In this document: piece after piece, positions 9,680-20,779 of the stretch
Position numbering within the stretch: position 1 is the stretch's first letter
Layout of the letters: each line of letters starts with the position of its first letter
Source: Paralithodes platypus
Taxonomy: Eukaryota > Arthropoda > Malacostraca > Decapoda > Lithodidae
Length of the DNA stretch: 64,000 bases
Direction of reading: 5' to 3'
Assembly (NCBI GenBank): GCA_032716605.1
Contig: CM064572.1
Span: 44,478,703 to 44,542,702, forward strand
Translations under genes and position numbers: made by a program
The notes under the pieces: generated by a model
Database searches by the model: none
What the model was told of the DNA's origin: nothing
Seen by the model: only the letters and a program-made list of their open reading frames with translations

Positions 9680-9896
9680 TATAGTCTATTCTCTGTAAGT
9701 AGGTGAGAAATCATGATCTCTAACCTATGTAACTCAAAAAGGGCTAGCTGGAGTAAGTAAGCTAATATGTCTACCATTTGGGAGGAGTCAGTAATGGAAT
9801 AGATGTGAAAATTTTCAGCCAATTTGCTCTATCCCTTTTTGAGTAACAGAGGTTAGAGGTCATGATTTCTCGCCTACTTATAGCGAATAGACTATA
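9680..9896 (+). mobile_element. MITE-C, 217 bp palindromic, TA-flanked
   Basis: It begins TATAGTCTATTC and ends GAATAGACTATA; the inverted repeat extends inward through GTGAGAAATCATGA and CTCTAACC. Relatives lie at 31.66, 36.55 and 40.51 kb. Confidence 0.8.
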
Positions 9897-9907
9897 ACAT
9901 GGGATTG

Positions 9908-10037
9908 TTAACCCATTCAGTACCGGTGTCGTCCTGTTAGCTATATTATGGCCACTATTATACGATTTAATTAATTGAAAAAAGGACTCCATCAACCAAC
10001 AGGCTTCGAACTACCTCGCTTAACCATTTTTACTACC
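9908..10037 (+). mobile_element. MITE-P fragment (TTAACCC type)
   Basis: It starts TTAACCCATTCAGTACCGGT and includes 'caggcttcgaacta' and 'tttttactacc' of the family, then stops before the right end. Confidence 0.6.
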
Positions 10038-10097
10038 CCATGTCACCATGTACAGTACAGGTTAGCAGAATGATGGCTGTTGTTACTAGCTTGGGAT

Positions 10098-10448
10098 TTA
10101 AGGGGCTAGTGTTTTTGTTTTGTTTTTATTTTTTTAGTTTCCTCGTGAGACCTCCATCAAGCTTAAAAAAACACCCTCCTATGCCCCCTTTCAAAACATA
10201 TGTACATTTTTCGGTAGAAAAAATGTCCTTGCCGAAGGTCGGTTCCTTCAAAAATTACAGGCTCGCTACCGCTCGCCATGAAGAAATCGATACCTAAACG
10301 GCACGAAAGGTCATAATATTGACAAAGTAATGGGGCGAAAGGTCTCAAAATCGCCAAACTAGTGAACGAACGTCCTAAAATCGCAAAACTAATGGATCTA
10401 AACATGAGGGAGAAGGGGGTCCAGAAAAAGCGAGTACATCCCCCTTGA
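10098..10448 (-). mobile_element. MITE-A copy, near full length
   Basis: It starts TTAAGGGGCTAG and ends CATCCCCCTTGA, with all reverse-order landmarks in between (CCTCCATCAAGC, GCCGAAGGTCGG, GGCTCGCTACCGC, GGGGGTCCAG). Confidence 0.8.
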
Positions 10449-10529
10449 AAATCTTGTTGTCGGTGTTATAACCGTGTACAATGTAAAATATATCAACTTC
10501 ATAATCATGGCTCTAAAATATTAGTTATA

Positions 10530-10720
10530 TATCTATATAGATAGATAGATAGATAGTATATCGATAGAGCTATAGATAGTTAAATGAATAGACAGAGAGA
10601 TAGACTGATAGAAGGATAGGTGCATAGATAGATAGATGTATACATAAATAGGTAGATACATCCATACATACAGTATATACATACATACATACATACATAC
10701 ATAGATATACAGCTATCGAC
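10530..10720. repeat. (GATA)n and (CATA)n microsatellites
   Basis: Imperfect GATA units at 10530-10640 grade into (CATA)n at 10660-10702. Confidence 0.85.
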
Positions 10721-10754
10721 AGGTTTAGCTAGATAGTCACGTGTGTGTGTGTGT

Positions 10755-10756
<2 letters not shown>

Positions 10757-10808
<52 letters not shown>
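10757..10808. repeat. (GA)n microsatellite
   Basis: About 25 GA units; diverged GAGAGCCA units continue to about 10855. Confidence 0.95.
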
Positions 10809-10810
<2 letters not shown>

Positions 10811-10875
10811 AGAGAGCTAGAGCGAGAGAGCCAGAGCGAGAGGGCCAGAGGGAGACCAAAAGGAAGAGCAAGGAA

Positions 10876-11073
10876 ATATCGGGTACCACTCCACCCCACC
10901 CATTTGTTCTTCCTCCGTAGTGATAAGCAATAGGTATAATAATGTAGGCCGGGGAAACACACTACCCCATAATAATATCGGGTACCACTCCACCCCACCC
11001 ATTTGTTCTTCCTCCGTAGTGATAAGCAATAGGTATAATAATGTAGGCCGGGGAAACACACTACCCCATAATA
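10876..11073. repeat. Exact 99-bp tandem duplication
   Basis: Two copies, starting at 10876 and 10975, look identical over 99 bp (TATCGGGTACCACTCCACCC ... ACACTACCCCATAATA). The pair lies between two long (GA)n tracts. The lack of divergence implies a recent event. Confidence 0.9.
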
Positions 11074-11168
11074 AAAATGAAACCACGAGGGGGAAAATAA
11101 TCCTACCGACATTGTAACATACATTGTCCATTTACTTGGGTCGAGGGGGGATGAGGGAGGGGAAGAGT

Positions 11169-11170
<2 letters not shown>

Positions 11171-11240
<70 letters not shown>
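11171..11240. repeat. (GA)n microsatellite
   Basis: About 35 near-perfect GA units, followed by a short (GT)n run. Confidence 0.95.
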
Positions 11241-11242
<2 letters not shown>

Positions 11243-11431
11243 GTGTGTGTGAGAGAGAGATTACCAGCTTTTTGTTTTGCCTCAATCAACATTTATCCCG
11301 ACCTTAAAATATTAAACAATGGAAACTAACATTTGTGTACCAAGAAAAAGTGTGCAAATCTAATTAAAAGCGTTTCATATGCTGGTGGAAAAAGCGAGTA
11401 TGAATAATAAACTGATATCTTAATTGTATTT

Positions 11432-11824
11432 ACTACTACTACTACTATTACTACTACTACTACTACTACTACTACTTTTTTTTTTTTTTTTTTTTTTTTT
11501 CTATATTCCAACTTACTTCCTCTCGGGCATAGGCTGAGAGCCTTAACATTCACCGCTTTACAATGAACAGTGAAGCCCGTGAGGTCTTGTTCCAGTCTAG
11601 GGAGTGAGACATGTGAAGCACGTAGAGTACAACGAGCACCTGCCATCTTGCCTTCACATGAGGCACGGTGCTCACTCATGGTCCGAAACGACCCCATCTC
11701 TGAAGCCACCTCGTTCCCGTGCTTCACTGTCTCACCCTCTACACTCGGACTCTCACACTTACACACACACAACGCCACCTGTTGAGCAGATAACTCACCA
11801 GGCATTGCACCCCTATAGCATATT
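11432..11824 (-). mobile_element. Retroposon with poly-A/(TAG)n tail
   Basis: On the minus strand a stretch of about 325 bp ends in an A-run (11477-11500) followed by (TAG)n (11432-11476). The same tail occurs at 21.4, 21.9, 22.9 and 23.2 kb. The body reads open for about 120 codons into the A-run, with scattered Cys residues and no domain I recognise. It could be a 3' fragment of a LINE or a processed transcript. Confidence 0.5.
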
Positions 11825-11944
11825 TTGAATATGGGAATATTCATACAGTGCTATTTAATCAGGGAACAATGAGGGTATTTTATTGACGTTTCGGTGGGCT
11901 TGTGGTAATGCACTGATACCAGGTACAGCACAAATTTCATCCCA

Positions 11945-12033
11945 ATAATATCTTCCCATTGATACATCGGGATTTGAACCCGGGACCTTTGGATTACCAG
12001 GCCAGTGGCAAGACCACTCCACCACACCTCCCC
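11945..12033 (-). repeat. tRNA-like SINE head
   Basis: The minus strand has an A-box-like TGTGGTGGAGTGG and a B box GGGTTCAAATCC at pol III spacing. The arms do not form a proper tRNA cloverleaf, so this is a tRNA-derived SINE head and not a tRNA gene. Confidence 0.6.
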
Positions 12034-12051
12034 TATTACTACTACTACTAT

Positions 12052-12098
<47 letters not shown>
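12034..12098. repeat. (ACT)n microsatellite
   Basis: About 20 ACT units, continuing as imperfect AAT/ACT repeats to about 12225. Confidence 0.9.
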
Positions 12099-12299
12099 AT
12101 AATAATAGCAATACTTATACTACTGCTGCTACTACAACTATTACTACTAATATTATTAATAATAATAAAACAACACCAATAATAATAACAGTCATAGCAA
12201 TAACAATAATAAAAGGAAACCCAAAATAAATAGATAGAGAGAATAAAAAAGAGAGATATAGAGAGAGTGGGGGAGGGGGGGGGGGGAGAGAGAAAGCAG

Positions 12300-12660
12300 T
12301 CACACGATTGCTATTTCTATATTTTTATTTCGGCAATATTTTGTTTTGGCAACTTATGTTATATTTATTTATTTATCTTGTATATTTCATTGTTTTAAAG
12401 ATTTTAGTCACACTGTAAATTTGTAATATACATTTTGACTTCAAAAAATAAGCATATATTACTGAAATCATATAAACATCCAATAACTTAGCATTCATTA
12501 TAAAGCACATTAATAATGTTCATAATGTATGTGTTCAAAATGCCTAAACAATGTACTCGATTTATTGGACAAAAAACGACTATTATCCACTAGTATTTTA
12601 TCCACTATCACTAGCCCAGAAATATTACCTCCAAGCAAAATATCTATAATTTAGCCGTAT
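12300..12660. other. AT-rich DNA, nothing recognised
   Basis: No ORF, tail, inverted repeat or family match was seen. Confidence 0.5.
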
Positions 12661-12661
12661 G

Positions 12662-12662
<1 letters not shown>

Positions 12663-12737
<75 letters not shown>

Positions 12738-12807
12738 TATATATATATATATATATAATATATATATATATATACTGTATATTATATATATAATATAATA
12801 ATTATAT

Positions 12808-12853
<46 letters not shown>
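12663..12853. repeat. (TA)n tract with TACAGTA/TACTGTA interruptions
   Basis: Two long (TA)n runs separated by a TACAGTA, a TACTGTA and short mixed units. Confidence 0.95.
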
Positions 12854-12855
<2 letters not shown>

Positions 12856-13639
12856 AGATGACAGAGCGAAAAGGAGAGGAAGTCATCACCATCAATAACC
12901 CATCCACACCTGCAGAATAGCCCCAACCTCAACCTGTAGGATTGCCTTCATTTCCAACAGGAGAAGATCAAAGCCTCAGTCTACCATAAAATCGAGGAAA
13001 CACCTGCAGTAGTCGCCCCTACCACAAGCAGAGAAAAAACGAGGGTCACAAGAACCCTTAGAATACGTATCTTACCACAGCCTGGCCCCCCTCATTAAGG
13101 ATCCCCAGGGGAGATATAAAAAATGGCCGCTCTCCTCAAAGGGTCAGAATCTACTACAAGAACCCAATTTTAAATTACGATGAAGCATATTTTATGCAAT
13201 TAACACACCAACCGCCTCCATTTCCGTCTAGTTATGCAGCCGGAAATAACTACCCTTACTGTTATGAAGAGAAGCAACAACTATAAACACAAGATTCCAT
13301 TTAATAATCAAAACATTACATAGAAGCCTCCCCAGACCAAGAACCAGTGAAAACTGTAAATAATGTGTCTTGTACTTATACAAGCCTCCTAAGACCTACT
13401 TTTAAAATAAATAAATAAAGGATACTATTCCCCATATAAACATGTATGTATAATATTTTTAAGACTTTGTATAACCAAGCTATAATTCTATATAATAACC
13501 AATTCACTATAATTCTCATGCCTCTACTATTCCTAAATCCATCAGCCTTGTCACTATCTGAAATGTGTAATACTAACTGAACAAAAACAGGATAAAGTTT
13601 CACATGACGAAAACATATCAAATCCATGAGGCTCACAAC
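12854..13639. other. Unassigned DNA
   Basis: No coding signal of any length and no match to the repeat families defined here. Confidence 0.5.
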
Positions 13640-13683
13640 CCCCCCCCCCCCCCCACCCCCCCCCCCCCCCCCCCCCCCCCCCC
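13640..13683. repeat. Poly-C tract
   Basis: About 43 C with a single A interruption. Gly- or Pro-rich ORFs across it are artefacts. Confidence 0.95.
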
Positions 13684-13699
13684 GAACAGACATGTCGGA

Positions 13700-15106
13700 A
13701 TGGCATGGCATGTGATACCCAAGCAAGCAAGGAGTCAACCCCAACGCGCCCCTGTCGACCTTGCCCTGGCCAGTCTCTTTAGCAGCTAAATCAGGAAAAC
13801 CCTCAGGCAGCTCCAGTTAAGCCTGGACACCTTTTGTCTCCTGCTAAATTCACTTCATCCAACTAATTCTTGTCCTATCCCCACTTCCCCCTAACCCCCT
13901 GTCACTACTCAATTTGACTTGACTTGGATAAAGTTAAGCAAAGTTGATTCACTGTCTGGTACGGATCCATCTGTACCTGGATTATATGTGACCCAGCCAA
14001 CTCGGAGAATACTTCCGTAGGGTACTAGCCTAAGTCCCCTTAAAAAGTATCTGCAAGCTGATGTGTTGGTTGTGTTTTGGCAAAAGAGGAGTGTAGCAGA
14101 CAAGGTAGAAGTGCCCGAACTAATATTCCTAATTATGGCTGTATAGGTTAATAGTGATATATATCTTCTATACGTTGCACTAACTTTCAAGTTATTTATA
14201 TCTCAGCTGACATTTTAAATTATATATCTTATCCTCAATGAATATGTGTGACCTCAGTACTATTTACCTACTTCGTTCACGCTTTACCTCGCGTTACTTT
14301 TCCTCAGGATATCAGCTATTGTTTTGAGACTAACCTCTCTGTGTTTGTTTATACTTGTATGTATATTCATCATCTTACAATTATTTATGATATTATTTAT
14401 TGAGAGAAACTTTTATTCTCATTCCTCTATGCATCAGGAATAGTGATCTTTATTCCATATTTGTCTCTGAGCTTATTTCTATATAAGTAAGACTCAGACT
14501 CCAATCATATGTGTTTGTACCCTTGCTTTAAATGAACATAATCTTGTGAACCGAAATTGTGTATTTTGTGACATTGGTGGAGGTTGATTGATTTAAAAGT
14601 TAGATATATCACTGTCAGCTGTGTTCCCGTTGATTACTCAGTTCTAAGTTTTCCTATATAATATTGGAAATAAACGGACCAATATCCAGCGCACTAAAAA
14701 TAATAGTGTCGCATAACATATATATTACCTACTTCAGTGCAAGTTACTCTTAACCCCGAGAAAAGTAAAGCTAGTTTACCTTTTATTCCTAGGAGTTATG
14801 GCAAAGTTGAATTAAATCGTCTGGAGGTATATCAAGAATAAAACAATCTGGCGCCAACCGACTGAAAGGGTCAACACTCTCCCAAGCTGTCAAATGCCGG
14901 CATCCAGGGGTGAGTGTATTTTAGTTCGGAAGAGGGCGTGGCTCTGACGGCTGAACAAATTACTGCGTGTCCGAATTGTTTAAGACAGCCAGAGGACTCA
15001 TCTTCTTGAAACTTTATTTAATTTTCATGTCACATACTCTGCCCTCTGCCAAAGGCAGCGCGGGGGATTTTATAATATTAACTGCGTAAGCTGAGTCGCA
15101 TTCAGA
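13700..15106. other. Unassigned DNA; possible decayed LTR edge at 14.85 kb
   Basis: No ORF above about 90 codons. At 14848-14866 the text ACAATCTGGCGCCAACCG resembles an LTR end followed by a TGGCGCC primer-binding site, but I see no gag or pol beyond it and no second LTR. Confidence 0.3.
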
Positions 15107-15290
15107 CTATCCACACTCAGCACCTACATGTTGTCTTAGTCAAGTGTTCCTTGTCTCCTTGTTGTTGGTGTGGTTGTCCCTCTCTCTCACTAGTCATCCT
15201 CCCCCACTCCAACAGACAGCCTCTATTACCATTCATACAGTCTGCCTTCCTTCCTTCCCTCACCACTACCAACATTACCACTACTACTAA
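15107..15290 (-). repeat. Dispersed repeat, inverted partner at 27.84-28.00 kb
   Basis: Its reverse complement matches the last unit of the 27.3-28.0 kb array, including AACAACAAGGAGACAAGGAA, CATGTAGGTGCTGA and the GGTAATAGAGGCTGTCTG segment. Confidence 0.6.
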
Positions 15291-15457
15291 CACTGCACAT
15301 CTATTACTCACACAGCTAACACCTCATCCATTACTCACACAGCTAACACATATATTACTCACACACCTAGCATATTAAATCCATTACTCACACAGCTAAC
15401 ACATCTCGCTCACAACAAACCATTTCACACCCCTGCAATCAATACGGGAGCGACAAT

Positions 15458-15660
15458 AACCCATTCAGTACCGGTGATGGTTTTTTGCATCATATTCTGG
15501 ACACTAATAGACGATTTTATTGAATTTAGGAAGGATCTGTGATAGCTCAAAAGATTGAATGAGATAGTATGTAGCCTTTTCATTGTTAGAGGTCCTTCCC
15601 AAGCTGAATAGAATCATTTGATAGTTGCCAGAATTAAATAAATAGTACGGAAATATATAT
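15458..15660 (+). mobile_element. MITE-P copy, right end decayed
   Basis: It starts TAACCCATTCAGTACCGGTG and shares 'agacgattttattga', 'aggatctgtg' and 'gatagttgccaga' with the intact 28.1 kb copy. Confidence 0.6.
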
Positions 15661-15851
15661 AGAGATAAATATAACAGAATCCCCTCAAAATACAATATGC
15701 CAGCGATTTGTTTTGACCCCTCTCTCATGGTGTAATTTACTACACCGTATATAGGAACAATGCTTCCTATTAGATTGACTCCCTACACATAGAAAATACC
15801 GATTCATTATGCTGTTATTCTAAAAACTTACAGTATTTATATATATATTAC

Positions 15852-16353
15852 GGTCTTTTTGAAAAAGTGGCCTTTTTGCGAAATGACCGGGATCTTTGCA
15901 AAATGACCAAAAACCTAGCCTTTTTGTAAAATGACACTTAATGTCTGGCCCATTTGCAAAATGTCTAAGCATATTGGCCTTTTTGTAAAATTAGCTGTGC
16001 CTTTTTGCAAAATGACACCAAACGACGAGCCAATTTACAAAAAAACAGCATATTGCCCTGTTGTAAAGTTCTCAATAACTGTAAACATATATATTTGTAA
16101 AAATTGGGTAGGCCTAATCGAAACAATATTTTTTTTTAACATTTTAGGTTAGGTTAGGTTAGGTTAGGTTAGGTTAGGTTAGACGTTTGGTGTCATTTTG
16201 CAAAAGGGCACAGGTAATTTTACAAAAAGGCCAATATGCTGGACATTTTGCAAATGGGCCAGACATTAAGTGTCATTTTACAAAAAGGCTAGGTTTTTGG
16301 TCATTTTGCAAAGCTCCCGGTCATTTCGCAATTTGTTTTCAAAAAGGCCGTAA
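15852..16353. mobile_element. Foldback element around a telomeric repeat block
   Basis: Arms of about 175 bp at 15852-16030 and 16183-16353 are close to perfect inverted copies (TTACGGTCTTTTTGAAAA at the outside, AATGACACCAAACG inside). Each arm repeats TTTTGCAAAATG-like units. The spacer includes (TTAGG)7-8. TA lies next to both outer ends. Confidence 0.85.
16144..16182 (+). repeat. Interstitial (TTAGG)7.8 block
   Basis: Seven perfect TTAGG units plus TTAG, the arthropod telomere repeat, at the inner edge of the right foldback arm. Confidence 0.95.
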
Positions 16354-17016
16354 CATATATACATGGAATATGTCAATACTATTAAAACTAGATTAGTTTG
16401 GGTTAAATTAGACTACAATCGTTGTGTAAGGTAGTTTAATCTAGGTTAAGCAACGTTGAATAAAACGGCGATACATTAAATATATATAGCAACCATTAAC
16501 ATACAAATCCTTCAATAAACAGATATATATCGATTGTAAAATTGGCACACCATAAATTTATTTTAAAGCGTTAGTCCTGTTCCCACATCATAACTGTCTC
16601 AACTTATCAAACCCTTTTACAATTACACCAGGATATTCAATTTTCGTCGACAATAAAGTTTAAATCTGGCAGCCCATAATCTTGAAATGTCAAATGACAT
16701 TAGGACAGTTGATCATAGATGTCATGGTAATTGTTCGATGATTTCATCCCATCATTAACCGTTCCAGAGCCGGGGGTTGACGTTTAGTATTCAGAAATAT
16801 AATTATCTTAATCTTATAATTACCTCTCCAAAATTAGTTTTCTGCCCACATATCATTCAAAGACAATTGCAGAGGTTGAAGTAATTAAACTAAAGGTTTT
16901 TAAACACCCCTGTTGGTCACAAAGGTTATAAAGCATCACCAAAAGGGCGCAATCGTGTCTTGGTCCACGAAAGTGTTAATATTATTTGTGTGCTATCGAA
17001 CATAATGATGTATTGT
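16354..17016. other. Unassigned AT-rich DNA
   Basis: No ORF or repeat family recognised. Confidence 0.5.
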
Positions 17017-18029
17017 ACATGAAGGAGACAAAAGGCAAAGCTGCCTGTAACAAGTGTCTCCCCAAAGTTGAAAGAGTGACAGAGAGCCAAAATCAAGGTA
17101 CGTTGGACTCTTAATGTCTGGACACACAGAGCTTGAAGCAGTATAAGTCATTGGATGAGGGAAAGACAGATTGAGACTACCAAAGCTTGCCTGTTGAGTA
17201 GAAGAAAGATTGGAAACATTTGTTTAATCTTGATGTTTGACAGTTGGACAGAATAGGGGTGGGAGTGTGCTGAAAGGCGTGTGCCCCCCACTCTCCACAA
17301 GGGAAGGGGTACCCCATACACTGAAAGACCTCTGAAGAACATTGATTATTGTAATTGCGGTGGAAGAGACATGCAACATTGCAGCGTGTAGAGTGAGATT
17401 GTGGGGAATTAATGAGAGGAGGTGAGTTGACGAAACAAAATGCTTTTGACTCTATCTTTTCGAGGAGTGCGGTATGGGTTGAACCTCCCCACACATGCGA
17501 ACAAAACTCGATGCATGGGCGAACTGTGCCCCTGTACAGAACAAGAAGCTATACAAGGGTAAAGAACCCCCAGATGCAATTGAGCACACCCAGCTTCTGG
17601 GAAGCTGTATTAGCAAGAGTTGTAATATTATCTTTCCAAGAGAGATCAGAAGAAAAAAAGACGCCGAAAATACGGAGGGAAGATGAAAGGTTGATTTGTA
17701 ATTTTGTATATTGTTAAAGTATAAGGGATAGACCTGTGGGAGTTCTTGACAGGTAGATAAATGGAGGAATTGGGTTTTGGAAGCATTGAAAGCAACAAGA
17801 TTTTCTCTGCCTCAATTGGAAATGGTTGATAGGTCAGATGATAAGTGTTCGATGGCTTGATCACGTGAGTTTTTAAGTGATTGCATGCTGAGGCATTCTG
17901 AAAAACTAGTTGAATAGTGTAAGGTAGGGTCATCAGTATATGAATGAATAGGACCGGAGGTACAGTTGAGAAGATCATTAATCAATATTAGAAAGAGAAC
18001 TGGAGATAGGACAGAGCTCTGAGGAACTC
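17017..18029 (-). pseudogene. Jockey-like LINE fragment, RT C-terminal part and 3' UTR
   Basis: The minus strand covers the family from the GVPQGSVLSP region (near 18020) through a YADD-containing segment (near 17935) to the 3' UTR (GACAAAAGGCAAAGC at about 17030). Shifted frames show MWGGSTHTALLEKIESKAF and the SVEHLSS-type linker. Several indels and stops show that it is old. It lacks endonuclease and fingers, and its 5' edge abuts an oppositely oriented piece of the same family. Confidence 0.8.
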
Positions 18030-18165
18030 AAACTGCATCAGGCTCCGTGTATCCAGACATTTTGACTCTAGCATACCTTGAATTTGGATCTGTATCACTC
18101 CTTCAACTTTAGGAGAACACTTGTTACAGGCAGCTTTTCCTTCTGTCTCCTTCATACACTTAGAC
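18030..18165 (+). mobile_element. Jockey-like 3' UTR fragment, opposite strand
   Basis: CTCCGTGTATCCAGACATTT, the CCTTGAATTTGG stop region and 'ttacaggcagc' match the 3' end of the family. It joins head-on with the preceding minus-strand fragment. Confidence 0.75.
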
Positions 18166-18220
18166 AACAAATCCTGTACCAGTATGGCCAAATATGCATT
18201 ACAGTTATGGGTACATTTCA

Positions 18221-18625
18221 GACTCAAACCAAGAGCGAGTGAGGTGGAAATAAGTTACCAGTACTTGAGAAATGCGTGCGGAGTTACATGGAGGGATAGA
18301 CAGACGAATGAGGAAGTACGAGAGAGGTGTGGTGTGGTGTGGATGTAGATGTGGTGGAAAGTGTGAAAGGAACACCTTGAGATGATTTGGCCATGTGGAA
18401 CATATGGGAAGCGAGAGAGTGTACGAGAGTGAGGTGGAAGGACAGAGAGGGAGAGGTAGACCGAGAGAGAGGTGAAAGGATGGAGTTAAGAAGTATATGC
18501 GTGATAGCGCTGCTGGATGGGAGGAGGGACGTCGACTGACTGGGGACAGAGGTGCATGGGGGCGTATCGATCGTGGCAACCCCTTTGGGGATCACGGCGT
18601 CCGGCAATAGATAGATAAATAGATA
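18221..18625 (+). pseudogene. RTE-like LINE C-terminus with (ATAG)n tail
   Basis: The end of an RT ORF: EVEISYQYLRNACGVTWRDR, NEEVRERCGV, then in other frames RWFGHVEHMGSE, GQRGRGRPRERWKDGVKKYM and RRLTGDRGAWGRI. The 3' end is a CCCCTTTGGGG hairpin, GGCGTCCGGCAATAG and GATA units. Two frame changes near 18340 make it non-functional. It is the same family as 24.37-25.21 kb, on the opposite strand. Confidence 0.75.
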
Positions 18626-19198
18626 TTTGCGTGTAAAGAGAGGCCAGCGACACACCAGTGGCGGCGGTTGACCGATCTCTTTAACCGTAGGGTCAGGAGT
18701 GCCAACCAATACCCAGAGTAGAATGGAGTGCCAGGCCATTACTGCAATATTTTATGGGGAGAATTACTGATGGTGGCCATCCTAGGCTGCTATATGGAGT
18801 TTATGTCATGGCCCGGAGACATATGAGCCAACTTGGGCGCTGTATCACGGGACATAGATCATGGTGGGTCTGTAAGAAGGGCTGTTCTTTGGGGCTACTC
18901 TTTCGGGAATTGATTGCTATAGTCCTACAGACCTAAACAGGCGGTTATGGGCGCAGTCACCTACCCTTACACTGGTGCCACCTGTCCACTTGACCCTTTC
19001 CGTACGACAACCTTTCCAAATTACTCTCGCTACCTCCCCCCTCCCCCTCCCCATTCAAGATCAATGTAGGGAGATCGGCTCTCTCTCTATATACTGTATG
19101 TGTAAGACTGTGTAGCCCACATAAATGCATAGATTATTATTGCTATAATAAATTATATTACTATTTATCTCAATAATCAATTACACCACGAACTGTCT
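18626..19198. other. Unassigned DNA
   Basis: No domain, tail or inverted repeat recognised. Confidence 0.4.
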
Positions 19199-19274
19199 GC
19201 CGTGGTGTAATTGATTAAAGCGTCGGCTATCGTCCTGATGGTCGACGGTTCTATATATATATATATATATACTG

Positions 19275-19300
<26 letters not shown>
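19199..19300 (+). repeat. tRNA-like SINE head cut by a (TA)n tract
   Basis: GCCGTGGTGTAATTGATTAA resembles an A box and GGTCGACGGTTC the start of a B box, then (TA)n takes over at about 19253. Confidence 0.5.
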
Positions 19301-19305
<5 letters not shown>

Positions 19306-19309
19306 GTAC

Positions 19310-19890
19310 GTATGTATGTACTGGTAATATATTACCATTTTATATTTTTACTCTTTTTCCACACCACCCAAGAGGTAAAAGTTTCGGCGCATTTTTTTTT
19401 AAGAGGTTTCCCCTCTGTACCATCTGTACCATCTGTTTTGTCTGACTATGCAAGTGGTGGGGCGATTTGGAGCGGATTCCATTGTGGATGGTGTCAAAGT
19501 CAGGAATGAAATGAAGTGAGAGTATAAATTTTGTGCGCCTGGCAGCGCGCCATCACGTGAAATTTGTGATGAGGTTTTTTGGCCGACGTCTGACAACGTC
19601 GCAGTAGCCTTGCTGCCAAGCTGTATATAATGTCCATTGAATTTACTAATAAGAGAATTAATTATAAAAACAATAAAGCTTTTTTGTACCTGTAGAAATA
19701 CCCTGAGCATTTCAAACCGACTTAAGGTACTTAATACCGAAAATAATATATTTTCGTTGCTAGGGATTATACATGTGGCACCAATGTAAAGGGAGTAACC
19801 GCGGGTAGGACCGCCTGTTAAGATCTGTTTGACTATAGCCATCAGGGGTTCGATTAAACAGTGGCTGGTAATGGTGCTATGGGTTGGCTC
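19310..19890. other. Unassigned DNA
   Basis: A 180-codon minus-strand reading frame (19399-19941) has no motif I recognise and uses a non-ATG first codon or an internal Met. I do not call it a gene. Confidence 0.4.
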
Positions 19891-19894
19891 AAGG

Positions 19895-20080
19895 TCCTGG
19901 CTTCTTAATAGGCAAAAGGAGATAATTACACACCCACACACACTGAGATAAAGAGCTACATAGATACACAGACTGCACAGACCTTGCGGTCCCTACTAGA
20001 CAGTCCGGACCTAATTCTAAACTAGAATTTGCTACAATGTGGAAGGCAAGGATAGCAAAGCAGAAGGCTCTCTCCCCACG
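19895..20080 (+). repeat. Repeat E, diverged copy
   Basis: CATAGATACACAGACTGCAC, AGACCTTGCGGTCC and 'ggacctaattctaaa' match the family core. Confidence 0.5.
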
Positions 20081-20231
20081 CACCTACTCCCTCCAACCAT
20101 TGGTCGGTATGTAATTATAGTTGGGGAAACAAGTCCCCCAACCGAATGAGAACAAATATTTCTACTGGGAAATTAATAGTAAAGAACAAAGTTGAGAAAT
20201 ATTATATACTGCTGATGCTTAACCTTTTTTA

Positions 20232-20345
20232 TAATTTTTACCTATATTATTCCAACCTCATCAACCTGGATGACTAGGCTCCTATTGAATTGTCAATTGT
20301 CTTGTACTGCACCACTTTCTCTGGCAGTTTGTTCCACTCGTTGAG
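20232..20345 (-). pseudogene. CR1-like LINE ORF end
   Basis: The minus strand reads EWNKLPEKVVQYKTID, the W-N-x-L-P-x-x-V-V motif seen at the C-terminus of CR1- and Jockey-type ORFs. Only this tip remains, and the reading frame stops soon after. A short (GA)n borders it. Confidence 0.55.
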
Positions 20346-20524
20346 AGAGAGAGAGAGAGAGAGATTAAGAAGATATATGTGGGTAATTATTAATCGACTG
20401 TGTATACTGAAAATTAGAGAGAAACTGGTCATTAATTAAATAATGATATGGTAACATAATATTTTCTACTTCGGGTAGCATCAGCATTTTTCTAGCATCA
20501 GGTTTATTACAGTGCTTAATTTGG

Positions 20525-20670
20525 AGAGAGAGAGAGATTTACATAGATTTACATATATACACTGGCCACACAGACCTTACGATCCAAACGAGGTGGTCAG
20601 GACTTAATTCTAGTAGAGAAGGCATATCCGACAGAAAAGGAAAGTTGAAGGAAAGGATAGTAAAGAATAA
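20525..20670 (+). repeat. Repeat E copy
   Basis: ACACAGACCTTACGATCC, GAGGTGGTCAGGACTTAATT and 'aaaggatagtaaag' match the family; it is preceded by (GA)n. Confidence 0.6.
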
Positions 20671-20779
20671 TTTCTAGAAACCATATAAATAAAGAGTAGG
20701 TAGTTGGGATAAGGGTGTATATTATGAAGCTTGATCTTGTAAAAATTGGCAAGTGATAAGAATAATTTGGTGACGGTTT

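Noticed and set aside
11945..12033. Functional tRNA gene (also 26.43, 30.05 and 48.71 kb)
   Set aside because: A and B boxes are present, but acceptor and anticodon stems do not pair properly and SINE bodies follow; they are SINE heads.
12651..12932. Tyr/Ile-rich proteins predicted in (TA)n tracts (also near 46.3, 52.1 and 54.4 kb)
   Set aside because: These are translations of dinucleotide repeats and have no coding evidence.
19399..19941. 180-codon minus-strand ORF as a gene
   Set aside because: No motif, no repeat-family support and no credible start; a frame of this length can occur by chance in this window.
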